Positions 15,511-24,165 of a stretch of 64,000 nt of DNA are shown here, piece by piece. The translations under genes were made by a program, and so were the position numbers. The DNA comes from JANQIO01 sp965229625 (GTDB taxonomy: Bacteria > Pseudomonadota > Gammaproteobacteria > Pseudomonadales > Halieaceae), in the NCBI GenBank assembly GCA_965229625.1, contig CBDDJJ010000002.1, positions 1,736,001-1,800,000 on the forward strand, given 5' to 3'. Position 1 is the first letter of the stretch. The number at the start of each line of letters is the position of its first letter. A model generated the notes under the pieces. That model did no database searches, was not told the origin of the DNA, and saw nothing but the letters and a program-made list of their open reading frames with translations.

Positions 15511-16989
15511 CTAAACGGAGAAGTCGGTTAACTTTGGCAATTCTTCGAGTTTCCCAACTTCTTGGCTAAGTCCTTTCTCAATATCGCCGTAAGCAGTATT
15601 GAACATTTTTACTCTCGGCACTGCTTTGCCTCTACTCCATAAAGCCTTTTGATAGCCGTCATACTTCCTAGTTTGCTCTGCACCAAATCCTAGGTGCATC
15701 GAAAATAGGTTTATGTACTGCCTTGGTCCAACCCCGATAAACGGACGAAACAGCACCTTTACTCCCTCCTCGTCTTCGCTCGTTGTTATCGAGTCATCAT
15801 GCATTTCTAGAGCTTTACTCTTTGGATATGGCTCAATATAAATAACTCTTCTAATGCCACTCGCGACTATATGTTTCGCACAGTTGTGGCAGGGAAAAGT
15901 TGTACAGAACATTACTGCGTCTTTCGTGTTTTCTCCGCGCCTGGCACAAGAAAGCAGTGCGTCCATCTCGGCATGAACCACTCTTCCAAATTCAGTAATG
16001 TCCTTTATACCGGCATTGACAATGTTGTCCTCTAATGTCGATATCGCCTCCTGAGGAATCCCTTCCTTTAAAGCATCCATGATCCTTCGTTTCTCAGCAC
16101 CATTGAAATCTTGACCTCTCTTATAGTCTCTTCCGTACTCATCATCTGTAATCTTGAAAGTACTCGGATCGAAAGACGGCCAATATGTACCTCCAAATGC
16201 TTGTGGGCTCTCATTTGCACCCGAAGCAATCACTTCTTTGTTTCGCGCGATTACAGCCCCCACTTGTCTGCTCAGGTCTGAACTTCGAGTAGACGAGGCA
16301 TGTGCCATAAACATGGCGAACTCTTGGAAAGTGGGTGTGCAAAAAGGGTCGCCGAAAATTGCATCAAGAAATCTCTCGAGTGCATTCCAAACGCGATCAC
16401 TGTTGTCTTCTGCGGCAAGAAAAAAATCTGCTAGGTGGAATGCAGAGCTGGTTCTTTGCCCCCAACCCAGCTCCTCCCCCCGATCTCGGGCGATAAGGGT
16501 CCCACGATCTTCCTTCGACTTGACATGGCAGTAATTCTTTAAAAACTTGTCGCGATATTTTTCTCCAGAGTGAATGGCAAAGAGAAAAAAACCATTTCCA
16601 TATACATCCTTCAAGAGCCGCACTTCTTCTGGATGCTTTAGCGAGTCAATTAACCAAATTATCCGGCTGGATCTTAAAGTTGGGCGCTGTTTCGCAATCT
16701 CGATCGCAGCCAACTTCGCCATAATGGAGTTGTCTTGACGCGACTTTCGAATATGATTTCCAAGATCCATCAACTTCATTACACGCTTAAACTGATTTCG
16801 TTGGGGAATCTTTTGCAATGCGTGTTTCTGGATGAGGTCACTGACCTTTATCTTTTTTACTTCGTAAGAATAGTGCGGTGCCAAAGCTTGTAACTCGGAT
16901 ATCACCGTTTCCCTATCGCACCCTATGGGACCAATAAGACCAAAGACCAACTCAGTTGCAATGGACTCATGCTGTTGAATGCCTTCCAT
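15511..16989 (-). CDS. avcD: AvcD-like antiphage dCTP/dCMP deaminase
   Basis: 492 residues from the ATG at 16989, chosen because ggaggaaggag lies seven bases upstream; the frame runs ten codons further to a GTG. The N-terminal part (about 15-215) is P-loop-NTPase-like, with GLIGPIGCD at the Walker A position but no GK[S/T]. The C-terminal deaminase domain has VHAEMDAL (His339, Glu341) and FPCHNCAKHI (Cys367, Cys370), the zinc-dependent cytidine deaminase signature. This N-terminal-kinase-like plus deaminase architecture and length match AvcD-type proteins, which deplete deoxycytidine nucleotides during phage infection. Known relatives are held in check by a small RNA (AvcI) encoded next to the gene. 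The gene is isolated and convergent with the ImmA gene. Confidence 0.85.
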   Translation of the reverse strand: MEGIQQHESIATELVFGLIGPIGCDRETVISELQALAPHYSYEVKKIKVSDLIQKHALQKIPQRNQFKRVMKLMDLGNHIRKSRQDNSIMAKLAAIEIAKQRPTLRSSRIIWLIDSLKHPEEVRLLKDVYGNGFFLFAIHSGEKYRDKFLKNYCHVKSKEDRGTLIARDRGEELGWGQRTSSAFHLADFFLAAEDNSDRVWNALERFLDAIFGDPFCTPTFQEFAMFMAHASSTRSSDLSRQVGAVIARNKEVIASGANESPQAFGGTYWPSFDPSTFKITDDEYGRDYKRGQDFNGAEKRRIMDALKEGIPQEAISTLEDNIVNAGIKDITEFGRVVHAEMDALLSCARRGENTKDAVMFCTTFPCHNCAKHIVASGIRRVIYIEPYPKSKALEMHDDSITTSEDEEGVKVLFRPFIGVGPRQYINLFSMHLGFGAEQTRKYDGYQKALWSRGKAVPRVKMFNTAYGDIEKGLSQEVGKLEELPKLTDFSV

Positions 16990-17107
16990 GTGTAGTCTCC
17001 TTCCTCCAGAAAAGTACACGGTGATTTAGAACACGTTACGAGAATGAGCGCGCCGGTAGCGCTTCTTAGGTCAACCCTGCACTGTTTTTGATTACCGCAC
17101 CGACGCA

Positions 17108-17287
17108 CTAGGAAAGCTGTTTAGTGGCTAGCTTTTCCGAGAGTGCCAATCTCTCGTTGAACGCTGCTCCTTCGAAATGGCCAAGCTCTTTCAATACTCG
17201 TGCCACTTCAGGATCGCGCATAGTTCCAAAAACGCACGTACTAGATGTGCATTTTTTTGCCAGATCCATATCAAATACATCTACCAC
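17108..17287 (-). CDS. Candidate small ORF upstream of the deaminase
   Basis: A 59-residue frame from GTG 17287, or 53 residues from the ATG at 17269, ending at a TAG. The product reads MDLAKKCTSSTCVFGTMRDP then EVARVLKELGHFEGAAF and NERLALSEKLATKQLS. It is well mixed, amphipathic and helical at the C-terminus, which looks more like protein than the frames opposite it. No family is recognised. It precedes the deaminase on the same strand by about 120 bases. A coding role is only suggested by composition. Confidence 0.3.
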   Translation of the reverse strand: MVDVFDMDLAKKCTSSTCVFGTMRDPEVARVLKELGHFEGAAFNERLALSEKLATKQLS

Positions 17288-17503
17288 AAACGCTACCTAC
17301 CGATAAGAAAAATCCTCTTTATCGGAGCTTTCATTCACGCGTGAGGTGAAAACAGCCATTTGCTGAAGGTACAGGTTAGCCGGATAAGGCCACTGCGATG
17401 CAAATCGAAAGTAAAGCGCCGCAGATTTTCCACCTAAGATTACGCCAAGCCAAGTAAGAGATTGAGAAGCATCCACTCACGACTGGCTGAAGGACAAAAA
17501 TGG

Positions 17504-17779
17504 CTAACAATCTTCTCGTAAGTAAGATCTTACACTCGGCGCTAGAGAGTAATTAATTTGCGGCCAAAAAACTGTGCGAAGTAAGACAGCCTTTCCTGCA
17601 TTGGGCATCCGACGGAGAACAAACTCGCCTGTCAGCAATTCAAATAGCGAGTTTAATGATGCTCCAAGAGAATTATGCGGACCCTTACACACTGCCGCCA
17701 GGAACGCACCAAACCAATCCAAGCATGATTCCAAACTTAGCAAACTAGAAAAGTAATCACGAGCGAGACCATCAAACAA
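17504..17779 (-). CDS. Candidate small ORF, unknown
   Basis: A 91-residue frame from an ATG, with no strong ribosome site. It contains a hydrophobic stretch (CLDWFGAFLAAVCKG) followed by LFELLTGEFVLRRMPNAGKA. No family is recognised with confidence and no neighbour partner is evident. The composition is plausible for protein, but the frame crosses the palindrome GTAAGATCTTAC near its 3' end, and the opposite strand is also open for 60 codons, so it may be non-coding. Confidence 0.22.
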   Translation of the reverse strand: MFDGLARDYFSSLLSLESCLDWFGAFLAAVCKGPHNSLGASLNSLFELLTGEFVLRRMPNAGKAVLLRTVFWPQINYSLAPSVRSYLREDC

Positions 17780-17856
17780 CGATTGAAGTTGTACGGAGAG
17801 AGCGCATGTGCGCCCACTCTTCGAACGAGAGAGTTCCCGGTGCTTGTAAAATAATA

Positions 17857-17878
17857 AACCCCGCCTAATTGCGGGGTT
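17857..17878 (-). terminator. Rho-independent terminator of the pnt operon
   Basis: Perfect 8-bp stem AACCCCGC / GCGGGGTT with a six-base loop, followed on the minus strand by TTATTATTTTAC. It lies 40 bases past the pntB stop in the reading direction. Confidence 0.85.
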
Positions 17879-17917
17879 CTTCTGGATTTCCGCGTATGCG
17901 GGTAAAGACCGTGGAGG

Positions 17918-19270
<1,353 letters not shown>

Positions 19271-19274
19271 GTGA

Positions 19275-19562
19275 TCAGCCCTCCTTCTTCTTGAACATGG
19301 CAAGCATGCGGTCGGTGACCAGGTAGCCGCCCACCACGTTGATGGAGGCCAGTGCCACGGCGCCCGCGCCCAGCCAGTTGGCCAGGTCTTGGTTACCGGT
19401 GCCCGCCAGGCCCACGGCGCCCACCAGGGTGATGCCGGAGATCGCGTTGGCGCCCGACATCAGCGGCGTGTGCAGGGTGGCCGGCACTTTGTTGATGAGT
19501 TCGAAGCCCAGGAAGATGGACAGCATGAGGATAAACGTCAGGAATACTTCAGCCGGTACCAT
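19275..19562 (-). CDS. pntAB: NAD(P) transhydrogenase subunit alpha, membrane part (alpha-2)
   Basis: 95 residues from the ATG at 19562 (MVPAEVFLTFILMLSIFLG). Three to four membrane helices carry the signature KVPATLHTPLMSGANAISGI, i.e. the C-terminal domain II part of PntA as a separate subunit. This split of PntA into soluble and membrane polypeptides is common outside enterobacteria. The start falls one base after the pntAA stop, so translation is coupled. Confidence 0.95.
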   Translation of the reverse strand: MVPAEVFLTFILMLSIFLGFELINKVPATLHTPLMSGANAISGITLVGAVGLAGTGNQDLANWLGAGAVALASINVVGGYLVTDRMLAMFKKKEG

Positions 19563-19563
19563 G

Positions 19564-20706
19564 TTATGCGCCTCCTTCCAGGATGTTCTTGATGGTGTCG
19601 TTGGTGATCTCACCGCCGTGGGTGATCACACAGCCCTGCAGGATGTCGTCTTCGAAATCCACCTGGAAGGCCTTGGCCTCTTCGTCCCAGTTGTCGTCAA
19701 CCAGGTTGAACATGTTGGAGGCGTACATCTGGCTGGCGTCGCGGGCCACGAAGTTGGCCCAGTTGCCGTCACCGATCACGGTGACGCCGTTGATGTTTAC
19801 AGTCTGGCCGGGCTCGGAGCCCTCTACGTTGCCACCGGTCTCGGCGGCCATGTCGACCACCACGGCGCCGGGGCGCATGCGCTCCACCACGTCGCGGGTC
19901 ACCAGCACCGGCGGCTTGCGGCCGAATACCTGGGCGGTGGTGATGAGCACATCGGATTCAGCAATCACGTCGGCCTGGGCCTGGCGCTGCATCTCGATCT
20001 GTTCGGGAGTCAGCTCCTTGGCGTAGCCGTCAGCGGTCTGGCCGGTTTCACCCAGGTCGATCTCCAGGAACTTGGCACCCAGGGATTCCACCTGCTCCTT
20101 CACCACGTCGCGGGTGTCGAAGGCGGTCACTCGGGCACCCATGCGCTTGGCGGTGGCGATGGCCTGCAGGCCCGCCACGCCGGCGCCGATGATGAACACC
20201 TTGGCGGGCTTCAGGGTGCCGGCCGGGGTCATCATCATCGGGAAGATGCCGGGCATGCGGGTTGCCGCCAGCAGCACCATCACGTAACCCGCCAGGCTGG
20301 CCTGGGAGCTGAGCGCGTCCATTTTCTGGCTGCGGGTGGAGCGGGGAATCATCTCCATGGAGATAGCGGTAATGCCCGCCGACTGGAAGGCCCGCACCAG
20401 TTCGTGTTCGTTGAAGGGGTCGAGGAAGCTCACATGGATGCAGCCCTGCTTGAGCTGGCTGACTTCCTCGATGGCCGGCTTGCGGATGCGCAGCACCATA
20501 TCGGCGCCGCCGAGCAGGCCGGCGCGATCGCTGCTGGTCTGGCAGCCGACGTCCGTGTATTCGCTGTCCTGGAAGCCTGCCCCCAGGCCCATACCGCTTT
20601 CGATAGTGACTTCCGCCCCCATCCGCACGAGCTTCTTGGCCACGTCGGGGATGATGGGAACCCGGTTTTCGCCCGGGTGTGTCTCTTTCGGGATCGCTAT
20701 GCGCAT
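19564..20706 (-). CDS. pntAA: NAD(P) transhydrogenase subunit alpha, NAD-binding part (alpha-1)
   Basis: 380 residues related to alanine dehydrogenase. The N-terminus MRIAIPKETHPGENRVP is typical, and the Rossmann loop is KVFIIGAGVAGLQAIATAKR. The catalytic-domain motif SMEMIPRSTRSQKMDALSSQ is conserved in domain I. The subunit binds NAD(H) on the cytoplasmic face and docks on the PntAB-PntB membrane pair. It is the first gene of the operon; its promoter must lie in the 215-base gap shared with the divergent ion-channel gene. Confidence 0.96.
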   Translation of the reverse strand: MRIAIPKETHPGENRVPIIPDVAKKLVRMGAEVTIESGMGLGAGFQDSEYTDVGCQTSSDRAGLLGGADMVLRIRKPAIEEVSQLKQGCIHVSFLDPFNEHELVRAFQSAGITAISMEMIPRSTRSQKMDALSSQASLAGYVMVLLAATRMPGIFPMMMTPAGTLKPAKVFIIGAGVAGLQAIATAKRMGARVTAFDTRDVVKEQVESLGAKFLEIDLGETGQTADGYAKELTPEQIEMQRQAQADVIAESDVLITTAQVFGRKPPVLVTRDVVERMRPGAVVVDMAAETGGNVEGSEPGQTVNINGVTVIGDGNWANFVARDASQMYASNMFNLVDDNWDEEAKAFQVDFEDDILQGCVITHGGEITNDTIKNILEGGA

Positions 20707-20921
20707 AGATTTACCCGTACCCTGTTCTGTTATTGGTATACCGCGTCCTTTAAAAGGACCGTGACTTTAGCACAGCTAAACAAAACCCCGACAAATATCC
20801 GCCATCGGGAAAATGAATGCACAGCCGCACCCCACCGCATCAAACCGCGGATGAACCAATGCATACGCAGCCGGAGTGATTCTGTCTTACTTTCTCAGCG
20901 TCAGTAGGCAAGAATAGTCAC

Positions 20922-21392
20922 ATGCTGATGATGTTCGCCCTCAACCTCACTCTCGTGGCCCTGTGTGTCGCCGTGCACTATGAACTGCTGTACCGGCTGG
21001 GCACGGTGGTGAAGTCGGTCAATGTGGGGCCCCGCCAGGAGGTGGTGTTCGGAGTAATGCTGGCGCTGGCGGCGCACACCATCGAGATTTACATCTTTGC
21101 CGGCGGCTACTACTACGTGCTGCACAACCCGGAACTGGGCACCTTCCTGGGTGAGTCGAAGATGGAGGACTTCTTCGACTGCGTGTACCTGTCCTTTGTG
21201 ACCTACAGCACCCTGGGCTTCGGGGATATCGTGCCCGAGGGTTGGGTGCGCTTTATGGTGGGCATGGAAGCCGTCACCGGCCTGGTGCAGATCGCCTGGA
21301 CGGCGTCTTTCCTGTATTTCCAGATGGAAACGAGCTGGGGCCACAGTCGTGGCCCCAGTGATGCGTTGGAAAAAGGGCTGGAAGAGCCCTAG
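20922..21392 (+). CDS. Two-TM potassium channel family protein
   Basis: 156 residues with an N-terminal hydrophobic helix, a second around 45-65, then the pore loop VTYSTLGFGDIVP and a final helix. The filter TLGFGD is a variant of the K+ channel TVGYGD, so K+ or relaxed cation selectivity is expected. No RCK or cyclic-nucleotide domain is present. The last 20 codons contain a very strong hairpin and the terminator of the convergent chrR gene, an unusually dense overlap of signals. Confidence 0.85.
   Translation: MLMMFALNLTLVALCVAVHYELLYRLGTVVKSVNVGPRQEVVFGVMLALAAHTIEIYIFAGGYYYVLHNPELGTFLGESKMEDFFDCVYLSFVTYSTLGFGDIVPEGWVRFMVGMEAVTGLVQIAWTASFLYFQMETSWGHSRGPSDALEKGLEEP
21335..21358. repeat. 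Strong inverted repeat inside the channel gene 3' end
   Basis: Ten-base perfect arms CTGGGGCCAC / GTGGCCCCAG with a four-base loop, in the codons for SWGHSRGPS. No T-run follows on either strand. Together with the next hairpin it may help stop convergent transcription between the channel gene and chrR. Confidence 0.5.
21368..21390 (-). terminator. Probable terminator of the sigma factor/chrR operon
   Basis: Stem AGGGCT / AGCCCT (21374-21390 on the plus strand) with five T residues after it on the minus strand. It lies 13 bases past the chrR stop and overlaps the last codons of the opposing channel gene. Confidence 0.55.
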
Positions 21393-21402
21393 CCAGGCCG
21401 GT

Positions 21403-22053
21403 TTAGCTGGCCTGCAGTTGCAGGAACGGGTTCAGCAGCCGGTAGTTCCAGGGCTTGAAGCGAATCGGCGCATCCAGCACACCGATGCAGATGCAGTCAG
21501 CGGTCTTGGATGCCGTCGGCGTGTGTTGGTCTTCCGCGTCGCGCACCAGGAAGTCGCCCTGGTGGTACACCCCCTCCTCGTCGGAGAAGCTGCCTTCCAG
21601 CACCAGGGTCAGCTCGGTGCCCTTGTGGGTGTGCAGCGGAATGCTGCCGCCGGCCTTGATGTGGTACAGGGCGAACTCGTGTTCCGGGTCGCCGGTACGC
21701 AGGCGGGCAATCTGCAGCGCCTTGTTGATGCGGCTCCACTTCAGGTCCTGGTAGTCGCCGTTCATCAGGCGCTGGACCAGCACCGGGCTTTCGTCGGCCT
21801 CAGCTTTCGACTGGTAGGTGAGTGGCGCCTCGTCGTCGAGGTGGTCCAGCACACTATCCAGCAGTGAATCATCCACGTCTGCGGGCTGCAGGGTGTCGAA
21901 CATTTCCGCACCCATGTCCTGCAGGGCGGCCACCTGCCGCATGCAGTGATCACAGAAGTGCAGGTGTACTGATATGGCGACCGACTGGGCGAGCGGGAGG
22001 CTGCCGGAGGCAAACTCGTTCAGCAGTCGCATGTCGGGGTGATGCTTAACCAT
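21403..22053 (-). CDS. chrR: ChrR-family zinc-binding cupin anti-sigma factor
   Basis: 216 residues from the ATG at 22053 (a TTG two codons upstream is also possible). The N-terminal anti-sigma domain has the zinc motif HLHFCDHC (His-x3-Cys-x2-Cys). The C-terminal cupin domain carries IPLHTHKGTELTLVLEGSFSD with histidines suited to a second metal. In ChrR systems the N-domain sequesters the ECF sigma factor and the cupin is needed to release it on singlet oxygen. It lies 52 bases downstream of its cognate sigma gene on the same strand. Confidence 0.92.
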   Translation of the reverse strand: MVKHHPDMRLLNEFASGSLPLAQSVAISVHLHFCDHCMRQVAALQDMGAEMFDTLQPADVDDSLLDSVLDHLDDEAPLTYQSKAEADESPVLVQRLMNGDYQDLKWSRINKALQIARLRTGDPEHEFALYHIKAGGSIPLHTHKGTELTLVLEGSFSDEEGVYHQGDFLVRDAEDQHTPTASKTADCICIGVLDAPIRFKPWNYRLLNPFLQLQAS

Positions 22054-22105
22054 GGTCAATATCGCTCTATTATCTTCGCGCTGTTGTCTGTCCCGAGGAA
22101 CAGGT

Positions 22106-22738
22106 TCAGCGTTGGTCCGTCATTATCTGGAGTTTCTGCATGGCCAGCCGCACCCGCGACTTGACCGTGCCCAGGGGCAACTGCAGATCTTCCGCCACCT
22201 CGGAGTGTGATTTACCCTCCATGTACACCTTGGCAAGAATCTGGGCCTGTTCCTGGGGCAGCTGGGTCAGCATTTCCTTGACCCGCGCGGCGTTTCTGCG
22301 CTGCTGCACCGCGACAAACGGCTCTTCCTCTTCCTGCTCTACCCAGATGTCTTCAGCGGCCAGCGGCGTGTCGAACTTCTGCAGGCGCCGATACATATCC
22401 GTACGGCAGTTCCGGGCGATGGTGTAAATCCAGGTGCTGGCAGCGGCCTTGCGGGGGTTGTAGCCGTCGGCTTTCTGCCACACTTTCAGCATCACTTCCT
22501 GGACCAGTTCGTCCGCGTGTGAGGCTGCCAGCGGGGAGCCGGACATGGCGAATGCCTTGACCAGCGGCGCGAAGTGCTTGAACAAACGGGCGAAGGCTGC
22601 ACGGTCACGCTCCTGCGCGATCACCTGCAGACACTGGCTCCACTCGTCGTCACGCTTGCCTTCGGCGTTGACCTGAATGTTCGGCCTATTCGGAGCTGCT
22701 TGCATCTCGGGGTCGTCCTCTGGGGGTAAATCGGTCAT
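22106..22738 (-). CDS. rpoE: ECF11-type RNA polymerase sigma factor
   Basis: 210 residues. Region 2 is seen in RLFKHFAPLVKAFAM and ELVQEVMLKVWQKADGYNP, with the -10-binding helix ASTWIYTIARNCRTDMYRR. Region 4 is at EMLTQLPQEQAQILAKVYMEGKS with the helix-turn-helix LPLGTVKSRVRLAMQKL. Pairing with ChrR places it in the ECF11 group, which controls photo-oxidative and singlet-oxygen stress. An ECF11-like promoter lies 20-50 bases upstream on its own strand, implying autoregulation with a very short leader (ribosome site aaggag). Confidence 0.92.
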   Translation of the reverse strand: MTDLPPEDDPEMQAAPNRPNIQVNAEGKRDDEWSQCLQVIAQERDRAAFARLFKHFAPLVKAFAMSGSPLAASHADELVQEVMLKVWQKADGYNPRKAAASTWIYTIARNCRTDMYRRLQKFDTPLAAEDIWVEQEEEEPFVAVQQRRNAARVKEMLTQLPQEQAQILAKVYMEGKSHSEVAEDLQLPLGTVKSRVRLAMQKLQIMTDQR

Positions 22739-22758
22739 TTGACCTCTCCTTGGAGACC

Positions 22759-22786
22759 GTTACGCGAAAAAAACGCCCGCAGATCA
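22759..22786 (-). promoter_or_regulatory. ECF11-type promoter of the sigma factor operon
   Basis: On the minus strand TGATCT (-35), 16 bases, then CGTAAC (-10). This matches the facing promoter (TGATCC-N16-CGTAAA) and the TGATCC/TAA pattern known for RpoE-ChrR regulons. Expected start about 22752, only some 14 bases before the ATG. Confidence 0.7.
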
Positions 22787-22832
22787 CCGAAAAACGTGTG
22801 TATTTACATAAGTTTAGACCACCAACGCTCAA

Positions 22833-22860
22833 TGATCCGCTAAATCCGGTGCGGCGTAAA
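22833..22860 (+). promoter_or_regulatory. ECF11-type promoter of the lipid-modification operon
   Basis: TGATCC at 22833-22838 and CGTAAA at 22855-22860, separated by 16 bases. It lies about 37 bases before the ATG of the FAD oxidoreductase. The same spacing and elements occur facing the other way for the sigma gene. Confidence 0.75.
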
Positions 22861-22896
22861 CATCCGCATCAAAAGCCGGACGGAATCACCCTCGAA

Positions 22897-24165
22897 ATGA
22901 AGATCGCCATCGTCGGCAGCGGCATCTCTGGCCTGGCCTGCGCTTACTACCTGCAGCGCCAGCACGATGTGCATGTTTTCGAGCAAAATCAACGTATTGG
23001 AGGCCATACCGCGACGGTGGACGTGAGCGTGGGCGGGCGTCAGTACGCCGTCGATACAGGCTTTATCGTCTACAACGACTGGACCTACCCCAATTTCATC
23101 GCCCTGCTGGATGAGCTGGGGGTGGAAAACCGGCCCACCTCAATGAGCTTCAGCGTCAGCGACCGGCTCAGCGGGCTGGAATGGGCCGGCACCAGCCTCG
23201 ATGCCCTGTTTGCCCAGCGCGGCAACCTGGTCTCGCCGCGTTTTATCGGCATGATTCGCGACATCCTGCGCTTCAACAAGGAGTCGGTGGCCGACCTGGA
23301 ATCCGGACAGATCGACGGCAATATCACCCTGGGCGACTACCTGCGCCGCAAGCGCTACGGCAAGGCCTTTATCGAGCAGTACCTGGTGCCGATGGGCTCC
23401 GCCATCTGGTCGGCGGACACCGACGTGATGGACGGCTTCCCGCTGCAGTTCTTTGTGCGCTTCTTCAAGAACCACGGCCTGCTCAGCATCAAGAACCGGC
23501 CCCAGTGGCGCACCATCAAGGGCGGCTCCCGGGAATACCTGGGCCCGCTGACCGCAGGCTTCGCCGACCAGATCTATGCCGGCAACCCGGTCACCGGTGT
23601 GCGCCGCGAGGCCGACGGCGTGACCCTGATGTTAAAGGACGGCCGCAGCGAACGCTTCGACCAGGTGGTACTGGCCTGCCACTCCGACCAGGCCCTGGCC
23701 CTGCTCAACGACCCCAGCGACACAGAGCGCGAGGTGCTGGGCGCCATGCGCTACCAGGACAACGACGTGGTGCTGCACACCGACACCCGGCTGCTGCCCG
23801 ACCTGCCCAAGACCTGGTCGGCCTGGAACTACCTGCTGACCGAGGATTCCCAGCGCGCGGTGCTCACCTACAACATGAACATCCTGCAGGGCATCGAGGC
23901 GCCGGAAACCTTCTGCGTCACCCTGAACCACACCGACGCCATCAATCCGCACAAGATTCTCGGCCGCTTCAGCTACGCCCACCCGGTGTTCAGCCTGGCG
24001 CAGGTGCGGGCCCAGGAGCGCTGGGCCGAGATCAACACCGACCGCACCTGGTACTGCGGCGCCTACTGGCACAACGGCTTCCATGAAGACGGGGTGCGCA
24101 GCGCCAAGCGGGTGGCCGAAGCGATTGCCGCGGCCAGCCCTCAACCCCTGGTCAGCGCTGCGTGA
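22897..24165 (+). CDS. FAD-dependent NAD(P)-binding oxidoreductase (amine-oxidase/desaturase type)
   Basis: 422 residues from the ATG at 22897, chosen because it opens the FAD-binding fold MKIAIVGSGISGLACAYYL with the acidic end VHVFEQN and IGGHT. Conserved later parts include GFIVYNDWTYPNF, WRTIKGGSREYL and the C-terminal WYCGAYWHNGFHEDGV flavin-binding segment. This family is regularly encoded beside DUF1365 and cyclopropane-synthase-like genes; in alphaproteobacteria a related FAD protein acts as a desaturase on methylated acyl chains of phospholipids in furan fatty acid synthesis. That role is an inference here. First gene of an ECF11-controlled operon; the next gene overlaps by GTGA. Confidence 0.85.
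   Translation: MKIAIVGSGISGLACAYYLQRQHDVHVFEQNQRIGGHTATVDVSVGGRQYAVDTGFIVYNDWTYPNFIALLDELGVENRPTSMSFSVSDRLSGLEWAGTSLDALFAQRGNLVSPRFIGMIRDILRFNKESVADLESGQIDGNITLGDYLRRKRYGKAFIEQYLVPMGSAIWSADTDVMDGFPLQFFVRFFKNHGLLSIKNRPQWRTIKGGSREYLGPLTAGFADQIYAGNPVTGVRREADGVTLMLKDGRSERFDQVVLACHSDQALALLNDPSDTEREVLGAMRYQDNDVVLHTDTRLLPDLPKTWSAWNYLLTEDSQRAVLTYNMNILQGIEAPETFCVTLNHTDAINPHKILGRFSYAHPVFSLAQVRAQERWAEINTDRTWYCGAYWHNGFHEDGVRSAKRVAEAIAAASPQPLVSAA

Larger units (their letters stand above)
16990..17856. other. AT-rich, gene-poor stretch upstream of the deaminase gene
   Basis: Nearly 870 bases between the deaminase start and the transhydrogenase terminator. No protein family is recognisable. Two weak minus-strand frames (17108-17287 and 17504-17779) are listed separately. 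A perfect 12-bp palindrome GTAAGATCTTAC lies at 17522-17533, and a small inverted repeat agcgc...gcgct lies around 17048-17062, close to the deaminase leader. Known avcD genes have an sRNA antitoxin just upstream; this is the only place one could sit here, but I cannot identify it by eye. Confidence 0.4.

Noticed and set aside
19339..20907. Long plus-strand frame opposite pntAA/pntAB
   Set aside because: Runs antisense through two certain transhydrogenase genes and shows His/Gly-rich low-complexity sequence.
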